Of a DNA stretch of 64,000 nucleotides, positions 44,544 to 53,892 are shown piece after piece. The notes beneath the pieces are model-generated. The model saw only the letters and a program-made list of their open reading frames with translations. It was not told where the DNA came from and searched no databases. Position numbers and translations under genes: made by a program. How positions within the stretch are numbered: the first letter of the stretch is position 1; every line of letters begins with the position of its first letter. This DNA comes from JAGQZY01 sp964588335 (lineage in GTDB: Bacteria; Bdellovibrionota; Bdellovibrionia; Bdellovibrionales; JAGQZY01), in assembly GCA_964588335.1 (NCBI GenBank), contig CAZPOV010000020.1, positions 1 through 64,000 of the forward strand, in the 5' to 3' direction.

Positions 44544-45353
44544 ATGGGGCTCTTGGGGCGAATTCTTTTTTTAACACTGATTTTACAAACTTCACTGGTA
44601 GCAAGAGCCAAAACCCCGCCGTCGCTTCCACTGCCAGACTTCTTCCACGATTTTACGGATCACTCTCTTTTTAAAGAAACAGATCCACAAAATAGAGACC
44701 TCTGGTTGATGCATTTAAAATCCCAGTATCCGGAACTTAAAATTGTCGTAGTGGCTTTACTCGCTCCCCAATTTCCCGATGTTCCACCGCTTCATTTCAA
44801 AGATGACAGTGTCATTCCCATAGCCCAAGAGTATTACCATCAATACTCTTTAACTATGATTCAAAACGTGGCCTTTTATGCCGCTCCTGGAGCTGCAGTG
44901 AACGACGACCTCGATAGGCCCGAAATCGACTCTCCTCTATTAGTCCTGCGTGAAAATACTCCGTTTCATGCGTTAATGCATGAAGTGGGGCATTTTTTAA
45001 TTGATCACAAGCAGCGCAAAGACCTTATTGATCAATCTCTTCCTAGAATTGTGTTCGACCGGCTTATAGAAATACTTTCAGGTGTGGCGGAGGAGAGTTT
45101 TGTCGACGCCCTTTTACTCACACAAGCCGAGACATTGGCTTGGAGTCTTAGTGAAATATGTCCTCGTCATAAGTATTTATCCCAGAACAATCAGGTTCTC
45201 AAATTCCACCTTGATGATCTTCGAAAAAAGGTCACTGCTCTTTCAAAAGATGACAAAGCCATTTTCGATGAGCTAGCCGATCTCTACCGATGGACACGCC
45301 AACTACAAAATCAATGGCACACACAATGCTTCCTTTGGTCTTTTAAAAATTAA
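44544..45353 (+). CDS. Secreted protein with HExxH zinc motif
   Basis: A 269-residue protein with a signal peptide (MGLLGRILFLTLILQTSLVARA). A zinc-peptidase motif LMHEVGHFLID begins at about residue 145, and a downstream acidic stretch (GVAEESFVDALLL) is a plausible third ligand region. One Cys is near EICPRHK. It is probably a periplasmic or secreted metallopeptidase, but no family was recognised. Confidence 0.65.
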   Translation: MGLLGRILFLTLILQTSLVARAKTPPSLPLPDFFHDFTDHSLFKETDPQNRDLWLMHLKSQYPELKIVVVALLAPQFPDVPPLHFKDDSVIPIAQEYYHQYSLTMIQNVAFYAAPGAAVNDDLDRPEIDSPLLVLRENTPFHALMHEVGHFLIDHKQRKDLIDQSLPRIVFDRLIEILSGVAEESFVDALLLTQAETLAWSLSEICPRHKYLSQNNQVLKFHLDDLRKKVTALSKDDKAIFDELADLYRWTRQLQNQWHTQCFLWSFKN

Positions 45354-45582
45354 AACTCCACACAACTCCAACGAAGTTTGAAATTAAAAACATTATGTTT
45401 CTTAAAGGCCTAACAAAACTTGTATTGCAATTTTAATCGTTAAAATATTGAACGTGTTTTCTTGTATTATGTCATTTCAAAAAACAAGAAGTCAGGTCGC
45501 AGCTTGCTCTATTTATACAAGCCTTCGCATTGGCGCCAACTTAAAAATCGTGACCTTTGATCAACCACAGGTTCTTGCTCAC

Positions 45583-47481
45583 TCACTGGCTGGCTGAGCA
45601 GTAATTCATGACCTGTGCTGGGAACCGAGTGCCTTTGAGCATTTGACAAAGTTTGGATTCGGGTGGATTCGACATTTTGGCCAAAGTTTTTTGAATCATC
45701 GATTGGTACCTATCAACACATTCACCCATGGCCACGGTTTGAAAATCTTTTTGTAAGCCCTCGGGCATCATTTCAATGGATGCCAGCATATTTTGAACGG
45801 CTAATTTTTGCCGTCGACTCTTGCAGAAGGACGAATCAAAATCAGAGCGATGGGCTTCAGCGTAGACCGACAAAGCATAGCGAGGCAAATAATGATAAGT
45901 GATTTGATCGGCCATCGACAACAATGACTCGACGCCAACAGGAGCCCGTCCGATCAGCTGAAAAAGATGGTCGATACAGTTGGTGGAACCAGACTGAAGA
46001 CAGGCCTGCATGGCTTTTTCCACCCACTGACTGCGGGCTTTAATAAACTCAGGATATTTCTTTAACTGATTGAACGAGTAAATTGTGTCATCCAAGCGCT
46101 GAATCGTGTCCGCCTTAATTTCACCTTGATTGCGCCATTTCACAAGAGCCACAGTCACTTCCACCAAAGCCTCTTCCCACTGCTGGTTTCGCTTTTGGGG
46201 ATCCACGGTTTTTAATGTTTGTAAGGCTTCTTGCCAATTCTCCTGGCTGATCAGGACTTGCACTTGACTCATGGTTCTGACTTTTGAAGTTTGATACCAT
46301 TGACTGTAGCCCATCCAAATTGACTGAGCCACAAACAGACCGACCAACAGAGCCATGGCGGCCCAGCGCCAAGAACTGCTTTTAAGGGATGTCGCCCGGG
46401 CCTTGTTGCCGCCGGCCCCTGGCAGCGCTCCCACCGGTACAGAATCGGAGATCACGAACTCTGTGTCTTCATCCGTGACCCCATTCATGTATATTTTTGC
46501 TTGTGATAAAAGGTTTTGCAGCTTTTCTTTTTCTTTGTCTATTTCTGTTGTGAACTGAGATTCAATCCATGTTTTCACTACTGGCACCACAGAATGCCCT
46601 TCACAAAGTCGAGTCGACTCTTGATAGACTTCTTCACGAAACTCATCGATGTTTGGGTATCGATCCTGGGGATTATGTTCTAAGGCTTTTAAAATAATTC
46701 GACTCAAGTTTTCTGAACATTCTGGGTTGAACTCTCTTGGATCTTTAATTTCAAACTCTTTTAATTTTTTTAGGTACTCGGCACTGCTATGGGCCGCAAA
46801 AAGTTTTTGGTTGGCCACCATGTTCCATAAAACAACGCCCAAGGAAAATATATCGGTACGGCAATCAATGCTTTCACTGGCATTGGCTTGCTCTGGAGAC
46901 ATATAAAAAGGTTTGCCTTTTAAGACTCCATGACCGGTGTGAGACAGGTTGTTGGCGACCTTGGCGATACCAAAATCAAGAATTTTTACCTCAGAACTAA
47001 AGCTTAACATGATATTGTGAGGCGATATGTCGCGGTGGATGATATTCAACGATTCCCCGGTCAGCTTGTCTTTCATGTTGTGAGCGTAATACAAGCCCTT
47101 TGCTACCTCATGGGCGACGAATAAAGCCACCGACAAAGGAATTTTCTCTCCCCGTTCATTGAGCTCCGACCAAATTTCATTGATGGTTTTTCCATAGACG
47201 TATTCCAGTTCGATGTACTCTCCCGAATTGCCATAGGAATTCAAGTGGACGATATTGGGATGATTCATTCGGGCTGAGACTTTAATTTCATCTAAAAACA
47301 TACTGCGAATCTGCGGATCACGCTGAATCATGGAGTGACTTTTTTTAATCACAACCAAACGTGAAACAGGATCCCGAGTGATTGCACGGAACACTTCAGC
47401 CATGCCGCCACTGCCACACCGATCGAGCAAAAGGTAGTCCTCATACTCGCAGGGAAATATGTTTTTCATAGTGAAATTCAT
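45583..47481 (-). CDS. Membrane-anchored Ser/Thr protein kinase
   Basis: A 632-residue protein. The Hanks-type kinase domain is at about 10-290: Gly loop DRCGSGGMAEVFRA, Lys in VVIKKS, catalytic loop IIHRDISPHNIML, DFG in KILDFGIAKV, and the APE-like PFYMSPEQAN. A TM follows (WRWAAMALLVGLFVAQSIW), then a ~230-residue extracytoplasmic helical domain with several Cys (QACLQSGSTNC). No PASTA repeats. All catalytic residues are present. It should phosphorylate Ser/Thr in response to a periplasmic signal. Confidence 0.9.
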   Translation of the reverse strand: MNFTMKNIFPCEYEDYLLLDRCGSGGMAEVFRAITRDPVSRLVVIKKSHSMIQRDPQIRSMFLDEIKVSARMNHPNIVHLNSYGNSGEYIELEYVYGKTINEIWSELNERGEKIPLSVALFVAHEVAKGLYYAHNMKDKLTGESLNIIHRDISPHNIMLSFSSEVKILDFGIAKVANNLSHTGHGVLKGKPFYMSPEQANASESIDCRTDIFSLGVVLWNMVANQKLFAAHSSAEYLKKLKEFEIKDPREFNPECSENLSRIILKALEHNPQDRYPNIDEFREEVYQESTRLCEGHSVVPVVKTWIESQFTTEIDKEKEKLQNLLSQAKIYMNGVTDEDTEFVISDSVPVGALPGAGGNKARATSLKSSSWRWAAMALLVGLFVAQSIWMGYSQWYQTSKVRTMSQVQVLISQENWQEALQTLKTVDPQKRNQQWEEALVEVTVALVKWRNQGEIKADTIQRLDDTIYSFNQLKKYPEFIKARSQWVEKAMQACLQSGSTNCIDHLFQLIGRAPVGVESLLSMADQITYHYLPRYALSVYAEAHRSDFDSSFCKSRRQKLAVQNMLASIEMMPEGLQKDFQTVAMGECVDRYQSMIQKTLAKMSNPPESKLCQMLKGTRFPAQVMNYCSASQ

Positions 47482-47598
47482 ACTTTAAAATCGGTCGTTC
47501 TTAGAAAAAACTCGAGAGGGCCAAAGGCCAAGGTAAGATTCTAAAAGCCAGCCTTAAGGCCTAGACTCTGTTATCAAAAACGGCTTATTCCAATGCAC

Positions 47599-48828
47599 TT
47601 AATAGTGCAGCATAAACGTCAGACCGGCCACAGACTCATGATCGGCCCAAAGGTTGGTGGCGGTTAAACCCGCGCCATAGTCGGTTTTTTCAAAATAAGC
47701 CCCCCACCTTAGTTTATTACCTTTAAGATAATGGTTGAGACCAACCAGCCACGACGATTGGTTGAAATCGGTATTTTCTTTAAAACGGTTCCAACTTTGC
47801 CATCGCGCAAAAGGGGCTAAGTAGTGAAAGTCGGTTAAGACATACTCCACCTGGGCAAAGGCGCCTTCACTTTTGCCGGTATTCAGCGGTTGGCTGGCAA
47901 AGCTTTCAATAACTCCATCAAACAGAGAGTACTCAGTTAAGAAAGAAAAGGATCGATAGTGAAAAGAGAGGTCAAAATTAAACAGCTGACGGTCCACTTC
48001 ACCGCTAATACTACCTACAGTGTAATTGATGTTATCAACGAAAAAAGCGCCAGCGCCGACAGCAAAGTGCTGTCCTTGTCCCAAAAAGGTCTCGGTTATT
48101 TTTTTGAGCTCCCAGCCAGCCAACGGAGAGGCTCGCAAGCGTGCACCATAAGCGAAGTTTTGACTGTTGAGAGTGGCTGCGGCTAAGCCCAGGGCATCAA
48201 AAAAGGCCGCCTCTTGTAGACTATCTCCAACCACAATTTGTGCTCGCAATCGATTGCTCCAATTGGCCAACAACTGGAGATTACTGGCTCGTCGCCCGGT
48301 GGAAATAAAACTGGCGGAATAGTCTGAAACTGAGGCTCGTATTTGGTGCAGCAAGTCCGCCGAGCTAGAGGTTTGAGAATAGGAAACCTGGTATTTACTG
48401 CGAAACACTCGCAAACTCAGCGGTTCGTAATTCCAAAGGTTTTCCACCTGAAAATAGGCATCTCCTAGTGCGAAACCATTATCGGAGGCGTTGATCTGAT
48501 CGACTCCATCGGCACGAACATCCATATAAAAAGACATGTCCGAACGCATTTTTGCAAGCACTTGTAAACGGGCCCGGTTGATATAAAAATCCTGTTGAGT
48601 GGGAGCTTGCGTTCCGTTTCCTGTTGTCGAGTTTTGACTGACGGCCATTCCTTGTAAACGGGTGCCAATACGCAAATGCAAATCACTTTCGGCAGATGGG
48701 TTTGCTATTTCCACGCCCCACTTGAAACTTTCAGCACCGGCTCCAAAATCGTAATCCAGGGTCTTAGAAGGACTGGCCCACAGACAGAACGTAGAAAGTA
48801 AAATAATAAGAATAAGAGCAAACTTCAT
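47599..48828 (-). CDS. OprP/OprO-like porin
   Basis: A 409-residue outer-membrane protein with a signal peptide (MKFALILIILLSTFCLWA) and the family entry region FYINRARLQVLAKMRSDMSF followed by YMDVRADGV. Amphipathic strands follow through to the last residue, with a terminal aromatic-containing segment (LTFMLHY). The length and N-terminal motif fit phosphate-selective porin O/P. Anion specificity is inferred from the family name only. No phosphate genes are adjacent. Confidence 0.8.
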   Translation of the reverse strand: MKFALILIILLSTFCLWASPSKTLDYDFGAGAESFKWGVEIANPSAESDLHLRIGTRLQGMAVSQNSTTGNGTQAPTQQDFYINRARLQVLAKMRSDMSFYMDVRADGVDQINASDNGFALGDAYFQVENLWNYEPLSLRVFRSKYQVSYSQTSSSADLLHQIRASVSDYSASFISTGRRASNLQLLANWSNRLRAQIVVGDSLQEAAFFDALGLAAATLNSQNFAYGARLRASPLAGWELKKITETFLGQGQHFAVGAGAFFVDNINYTVGSISGEVDRQLFNFDLSFHYRSFSFLTEYSLFDGVIESFASQPLNTGKSEGAFAQVEYVLTDFHYLAPFARWQSWNRFKENTDFNQSSWLVGLNHYLKGNKLRWGAYFEKTDYGAGLTATNLWADHESVAGLTFMLHY

Positions 48829-48947
48829 TGATCAACCTATTTTCCGGAAAAAGCATTTGCGACTACGAGTAGGAGAGTAAAACTTTTTTCAAGGTTTCAT
48901 CAAGATCAGGTCAAGAATGCTGTTGCTGCGCATTAAATAGGATCTGC

Positions 48948-49793
48948 TTAAGAGGCCGATCTTTCGAATTCAAAAACACCGCGATCGAGATCAAAAATGA
49001 TCTTGTGAAGATTTTCTTCGGTAATTCTTTCCGACTCCGGACGTGGGCGAATAAATCCGATGGGCTGCGGGCGGGCTGGAGCGTCCGTGGTATTTTGCTT
49101 TGGTGGCACAAAGCCAATCGGGCCTGGCTCAACAACTTCCTCAAATTCAACCAGTTCACGAATTGTTTTTTCTAAATTTTTTGGATTTTGAATCTCGAAG
49201 CCCATGGGAATTTTCTCAACAGCATCGCTATCATTTTCCGTCTCGCGTTCGCGGGCTCGAAATCCAATCGGCTGGCGAGCCACTGAATCACTATGAAAGC
49301 TCTCTGAGGATTGATCTCGTCCAAAGCCAATGGCTCGACGCTGTTGGCGGGCCTCATACTGCGCTTTTAACTCCGCCACATCATTTTGCACACGATTCTG
49401 TATCGCCTCTTGCATGGCATTGTTACCGATCTCTAAACGGATTTGTAACTTTTCAATCAATTGCTCGGTCATTGACGCTTTTTGAGCCTGAACTTCAGGC
49501 GGCATTTTTTGAAAATTCATAGCGATTATATAATCGACGGCGGTGTCCAAAATGCGGTTGGCTAGTACCACCAAGCTATGAATCTGTTGGTTGGCCTCTG
49601 AGCGGATTGTTGTTTGACTCAACTCTTGACTGCGGACATCCAGTTCTCGCATCAGTTCATTGGCCATTAAAAATTCAAGACCATTGGTCTGAGTTTTTTG
49701 ATAGATTTCGGCACATTGAAAATTGGCCGTTGCGGTGTTGGTTAAGCCTAGAACCGCGAAAAATAGGATTCCCAATAGTACTGATAACTTCAC
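48948..49793 (-). CDS. Exported protein with repeated P-I-G-F motifs
   Basis: A 281-residue protein starting at GTG (49793), with a G-run just upstream acting as SD. Signal peptide MKLSVLLGILFFAVLGLTNTATA. The first half (about 30-150) is helical. From residue 150 on, a short motif [A/P]-[I/M]-G-F recurs at about 154, 175, 196, 225 and 244, spaced about 20-30 residues and set in charged, disordered text. No family recognised. The motif may bind a partner in the envelope. Confidence 0.7.
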   Translation of the reverse strand: MKLSVLLGILFFAVLGLTNTATANFQCAEIYQKTQTNGLEFLMANELMRELDVRSQELSQTTIRSEANQQIHSLVVLANRILDTAVDYIIAMNFQKMPPEVQAQKASMTEQLIEKLQIRLEIGNNAMQEAIQNRVQNDVAELKAQYEARQQRRAIGFGRDQSSESFHSDSVARQPIGFRARERETENDSDAVEKIPMGFEIQNPKNLEKTIRELVEFEEVVEPGPIGFVPPKQNTTDAPARPQPIGFIRPRPESERITEENLHKIIFDLDRGVFEFERSAS

Positions 49794-49960
49794 TCTGCCC
49801 CCCCCCGATTGGATTCACATCCCCAGAATCCTCGACAGGTCTATCAGAACTTTTAGTGATTATCTCTAATAAGTAATCAGAATAACTCGATTATAAAATA
49901 TTTAGGTGAATCGTCGAGATGTTCTATAAAAACAACACAGCTTGCTCAAAAAAAATGCAC

Positions 49961-51571
49961 TTATTGGACAGGTTTGCCGTGAGAAAAGATCCGGGTGACT
50001 CTAAGTGCTCCTGAAGAATCGTACCAACGACTCTCTCCATGGAGTTGGCCCCTGTGGTAAGAAAAATCACCTTCTAAGCTCCCATCCGGGCGAAACAACT
50101 GATGCCGCCCCTCTTTTTGCCCCTCAACCCAAGTGATTTTTCCGTAAAGTTGACCGTTGGCGTGAAAATACTCGGCCACACCATGGTACTTGCCAGCGAC
50201 CAGAGGAATTTTTGACCGAAGGGCTCCGTCAGGATAATTCACAGTTTGGTACTTGTCCGGCGCAGGGAATTTTGGAAACTGAGCCTGCCAATTTTTCAAT
50301 TCTTTGATGGGTGGTCGTTGGGAGTCCTCGATCTTCTTTGTCCTTCGCTTCGATGGAGACTCGATATTGTACGACGAAATATAAGGAACCCCTAAAAAGC
50401 CCATTTTGAGTTCACCCTTGATCATTGATCGATCCACCATCGCTTTTTTAAAAATCTTTTTAGCCACCCGAACCTCTGAAGACTCATCGATTTTCAACAA
50501 ATATTGCGCTTGTGGTTCTATCAGATCAAATTTCAACCGGTAGCTGCGGCTGTTTTTATTTCTCACCACTCTTTTCGAGGTGACCGGCGCTTCGAACCTT
50601 TGAGTTCGACTGGCAACAAACCGATCGATACCAATTATCAAATTTGTGCTGACCGCTATCATTGTTAAAAAATACAGCCAGAGTGGAGTTTCCGTTCCAA
50701 AACCTTTCTGTAGGGTAAGACTAAATAAGTTGTTTTTAAACGCCAGGGCAAGACCGCATCCCATCGCCACCGCATAAAGACCGAACGTTAAAACAGCTGA
50801 ATAATAGTGCAAAGGAGTTGACACCAAAAGCAGCGTAAAAAAACCAATGAATCCAAAAACTCCAGCGAACACGAAACTTATAAAGTAGGCATATTTCTTT
50901 TTACGAAAACTTTGTGCTGTCTCACTGAAAGGCGAGCGATCTTCAGGTAAACCAGAAAGTCGATGCAAAGCTTTGTACATTTCTTTTTTTTGTTCTGTCT
51001 TCAAAGGGTTCTTGAAGCGAAAGACATCCTCGTCGGCTCCTGGCCTTTTCAGTTTAACAATGAATTGTGGCGGCGAGTTTTTGCTACCAGGCTGGGTTTC
51101 AAGATCAGTAATCGACGAAATATCGAAAACGAAAACAGAGTCACCCTCTTGTTTGTAACGCTGCGGGTTTTTACCGTAAGACAGGGAAGCAGGAAAGCTT
51201 AATTGATGGGGTGAAATCACAATGCAAGTCGTTGCTGGGTTATCCAATTGTTTATTTGTTTTTTTCACATCGGATTTTCTTTTATTGATCAGATAGAAGA
51301 CAATAACAGCGCTGAAAACCGTGCCTAGAATCACCGGTAAAAGCAGCAAAGATTTCGAATTTCCACCCACAACAAAGAAAATGGCAACAAACGGAATGAC
51401 AGTGGCAAATATCGCAGAGACCACTATTAACCTTTGAGCTTGCAGTGTGGTCTTTGAAGCCACCGGTATCTTCAATGAGTCTTTATGGTAATGGTACCTT
51501 TGTTCTTTTTTAGCCATCATCATAAATCTTATCGGATTCCAGAGGAGGATTTTGAGTTTCGAAGCATGCAT
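49961..51571 (-). CDS. Membrane protein with C-terminal MORN/YwqK-type repeats
   Basis: About 536 residues from the ATG at 51571 (AGGA upstream). Two TM segments near residues 45-90, two more around 230-290, and another at 305-325. The last ~90 residues hold MORN-like repeats: YPDGALRSKIPL, YFHANGQLYGKITWVEGQKE, FRPDGSLEGDFSYHRGQLHG and YDSSGALRVTRIF. Such repeats occur in YwqK-type proteins. Function unknown. Confidence 0.7.
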   Translation of the reverse strand: MHASKLKILLWNPIRFMMMAKKEQRYHYHKDSLKIPVASKTTLQAQRLIVVSAIFATVIPFVAIFFVVGGNSKSLLLLPVILGTVFSAVIVFYLINKRKSDVKKTNKQLDNPATTCIVISPHQLSFPASLSYGKNPQRYKQEGDSVFVFDISSITDLETQPGSKNSPPQFIVKLKRPGADEDVFRFKNPLKTEQKKEMYKALHRLSGLPEDRSPFSETAQSFRKKKYAYFISFVFAGVFGFIGFFTLLLVSTPLHYYSAVLTFGLYAVAMGCGLALAFKNNLFSLTLQKGFGTETPLWLYFLTMIAVSTNLIIGIDRFVASRTQRFEAPVTSKRVVRNKNSRSYRLKFDLIEPQAQYLLKIDESSEVRVAKKIFKKAMVDRSMIKGELKMGFLGVPYISSYNIESPSKRRTKKIEDSQRPPIKELKNWQAQFPKFPAPDKYQTVNYPDGALRSKIPLVAGKYHGVAEYFHANGQLYGKITWVEGQKEGRHQLFRPDGSLEGDFSYHRGQLHGESRWYDSSGALRVTRIFSHGKPVQ

Positions 51572-51702
51572 CAATCAAAAGTTCCTGATTCGTTGCTATC
51601 ATCTTAGGCCGCCCCAAAGTCCAGGGAACTGAAGACCTGCTGAACTTCCGAAAGTGAATTTAAGCCTTCCTAAAACTATATTGCTTTGCTAGACTTTTAA
51701 AG

Positions 51703-52203
51703 ATGGATTTTTCCTACAAAACAAAAGCCGAAGGCTCCACCGTTGAACTGCATCTTATTGGCTACTTCGATGAATTTGCGAAACTCCCTTCTCATGAAGA
51801 CTTTTCCGAATACTCGAAAGTGATTATTGATTTTAGTGCTGTGGAGTTTATCAACTCCGGTGGAATAAAGGTTTGGCTGGGTTTTTCGGACAATATTGGC
51901 CTGATCGATACTCTCACCTCTGAAATGCGCGGTTGCCGACGTTTTGTTGTTGACCAGGTCAACATGATTGAAGGCTTTGTACCTAAAAATGGTAAAGTCA
52001 CTTCTGTTTACGTTCCTATTTTCTGTGACAAATGCGAAATGAGCTATGATGTTCATCAACCCATAGCCACTTTGGATAAAGACTTTCCCGATGTCTTCGA
52101 CAAAGTGAAGCCGGATAATTGCAAAGAGTTCCCCAAGTGTCGAAAATATTTCGAACTGGATATCGTTAAAAATAGTTACTTTCGATTTCTTGATAGCGAA
52201 TAA
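51703..52203 (+). CDS. STAS-like antagonist with zinc-ribbon Cys pairs (paralogue B)
   Basis: A 166-residue protein, paralogue of the one at 13651. STAS core KVIIDFSAVEFINSGGIKVW with Ser52 in the N-S-G-G-I loop, then VNMIEGFVP, the motif VPIFCDKC (C108-x2-C111), a second Cys pair C140-x5-C146, and the shared end YFRFL. The layout is thus identical to paralogue A apart from spacing. It is upstream of an MBL-fold hydrolase gene by 208 bp. It probably binds the HATPase encoded at 53893. Confidence 0.7.
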   Translation: MDFSYKTKAEGSTVELHLIGYFDEFAKLPSHEDFSEYSKVIIDFSAVEFINSGGIKVWLGFSDNIGLIDTLTSEMRGCRRFVVDQVNMIEGFVPKNGKVTSVYVPIFCDKCEMSYDVHQPIATLDKDFPDVFDKVKPDNCKEFPKCRKYFELDIVKNSYFRFLDSE

Positions 52204-52411
52204 ATCTGGCTCTGTGTTTCCATTCAACTTTATTTTTAGAAGTGTCTGGCTTTGATTCTCGCGCCTTGTTTATCGAACGACTCAAAAAGAGAAATTTGAC
52301 TCAACCCTTAAAACCCTCTCAAGTCTGGCCATCAACTTGAAAATTCATGGAATTTGGCATTCAATAGAAGACTAGGCATTTATTGACTTTATAAATGAAG
52401 GGTTCCCGTCA

Positions 52412-53398
52412 ATGGCTTTCGCAGTGAAATTACTTGGTGTCCGTGGCACTCTCCCCACTCCGTTGACTCCGTCACAACGAGACGACAAAATCAAACAAGC
52501 CATACAGGCCTTTATAGCGTCTCCTCAAGCCTCGGTTTTTGAAGTCCAAGAATTCATGAAAGACTACCCAGCACACCTTAGGGGCGGCTACGGAGGCCAT
52601 ACCTCCTGCGTCCAAATTTCCTCGAAAAGCGAGCAACTGATTATTGATTGCGGCACTGGTCTGAGCCAATTGGTTCCTGAACTCGCTAACACTGAATTCA
52701 AAGAAGGGAAAGGGCAAATCCATATCTTAATGACACACTTTCATTGGGATCACCTGATGGGACTTCTCACCTTTTTCCCCCTTTTTATCAAAGGCAATAA
52801 GATTCATTTCTATGCCGTTCAGCCTGAGCTTGCGCAAGTTATAAAAGCCATTTTTCAAAAGCCCTTCTTTCCTGTTCCGTTTGAAAGTCTGGGAGGGACT
52901 CTGTACTTCCATCAACTCAGTCCGCGTGAACCTCGACCTATCAATGGATTTAACATTACACCTTATCAATTGGACCATCCAGACCCTTGCTGGGGCTTTC
53001 GAGTGGAAAAAGATGGGGCCGTCTATTCCCACTGTGTTGACACAGAAGGGGTCAGACTGACTCCTGAAGAGCTGGGCCCAGACCTACCACTCTATCAGAA
53101 TGTCGACCTGATGCTATTTGACTCCCAATACACCATGCAAGAGATCACTGAAAAGGTGAACTGGGGTCACGCTACGGCCAACTTTGGAATTGATCTCGCC
53201 CTGACTCAAAATATACGTAAGATACTCTTTGCCCACCACGATCCTTTTGCCAGTGATTCTAAAATCAAAGAGACGAGCGTGCAGGTGCAGCACTACTATG
53301 AAAGCATGTGTCGAATGTACAAAAAGAACAATATACCCTTCAATGATGTGGAATGGGACATTGCTCGCGAAGGCATGAGAATTGAGGTCAAAGTATGA
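52412..53398 (+). CDS. MBL-fold metallo-hydrolase
   Basis: A 328-residue protein with the beta-lactamase-fold motif MTHFHWDHLMGL (HxHxDH) and further ligands in YSHCVDTEGV and LFAHHDPFA. The N-terminus GVRGTLPTPLTP and the segment GGYGGHTSCVQIS with IIDCGTGLSQLV place it in the PhnP/RNase Z-like branch, which acts on phosphodiesters. The stop overlaps the start of paralogue C by 4 nt, so it is in one operon with the STAS proteins. Substrate unknown; a signalling nucleotide is a reasonable but unproven guess. Confidence 0.82.
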   Translation: MAFAVKLLGVRGTLPTPLTPSQRDDKIKQAIQAFIASPQASVFEVQEFMKDYPAHLRGGYGGHTSCVQISSKSEQLIIDCGTGLSQLVPELANTEFKEGKGQIHILMTHFHWDHLMGLLTFFPLFIKGNKIHFYAVQPELAQVIKAIFQKPFFPVPFESLGGTLYFHQLSPREPRPINGFNITPYQLDHPDPCWGFRVEKDGAVYSHCVDTEGVRLTPEELGPDLPLYQNVDLMLFDSQYTMQEITEKVNWGHATANFGIDLALTQNIRKILFAHHDPFASDSKIKETSVQVQHYYESMCRMYKKNNIPFNDVEWDIAREGMRIEVKV

Positions 53399-53892
53399 GC
53401 GAATTCACAAGTAAATATGCGCCTGATCAAAACGAGGATATGGTTTTCTTTTTTTCGGGCATTATCGACAGCAGAGCTCAGTTGCCAAACTTGGACGATA
53501 GCGAAGATTCGATTATTCGCATCGACCTTGGCGACTTGAAAATGATGAACTCTGGCGGCATTCGAGAATGGATTTTATGGATAGAAAAATATAAAAACAA
53601 AAGCTTTTCTTTTTATCGGATTCCCACTTTCTTCACAAACCATCTGCAATTGGTCGAAAATTTGATACCGACAGACAGCAACATTGCTTCTTTCTTTGTG
53701 CCCTATTTCTGCCCTCAATGCGATACAGACAACGACCTTCTGTTTTTTCGCGATAAAGAATTCACCAATAGCGGTGAGGTGGTTTTATTAGTCAAAGCAC
53801 AATGTGCTGACTGCAAAGTTCCCATGGAACCGAGTATTCGCGCTGATCGGTTTTTTAGAGCTCTGAAACTGCGCCCACCCCAAGTTTGGTGA
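53395..53892 (+). CDS. STAS-like antagonist with zinc-ribbon Cys pairs (paralogue C)
   Basis: A 165-residue paralogue of the proteins at 13651 and 51703. The core is IIRIDLGDLKMMNSGGIREW with Ser53 in the N-S-G-G-I loop, then LVENLIP, VPYFCPQC (C106-x2-C109) and AQCADC (C137-x2-C140), and the end FFRAL. The start overlaps the MBL gene stop (ATGA). Its stop at 53892 abuts the stop of the convergent HATPase gene at 53893. Confidence 0.7.
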   Translation: MSEFTSKYAPDQNEDMVFFFSGIIDSRAQLPNLDDSEDSIIRIDLGDLKMMNSGGIREWILWIEKYKNKSFSFYRIPTFFTNHLQLVENLIPTDSNIASFFVPYFCPQCDTDNDLLFFRDKEFTNSGEVVLLVKAQCADCKVPMEPSIRADRFFRALKLRPPQVW

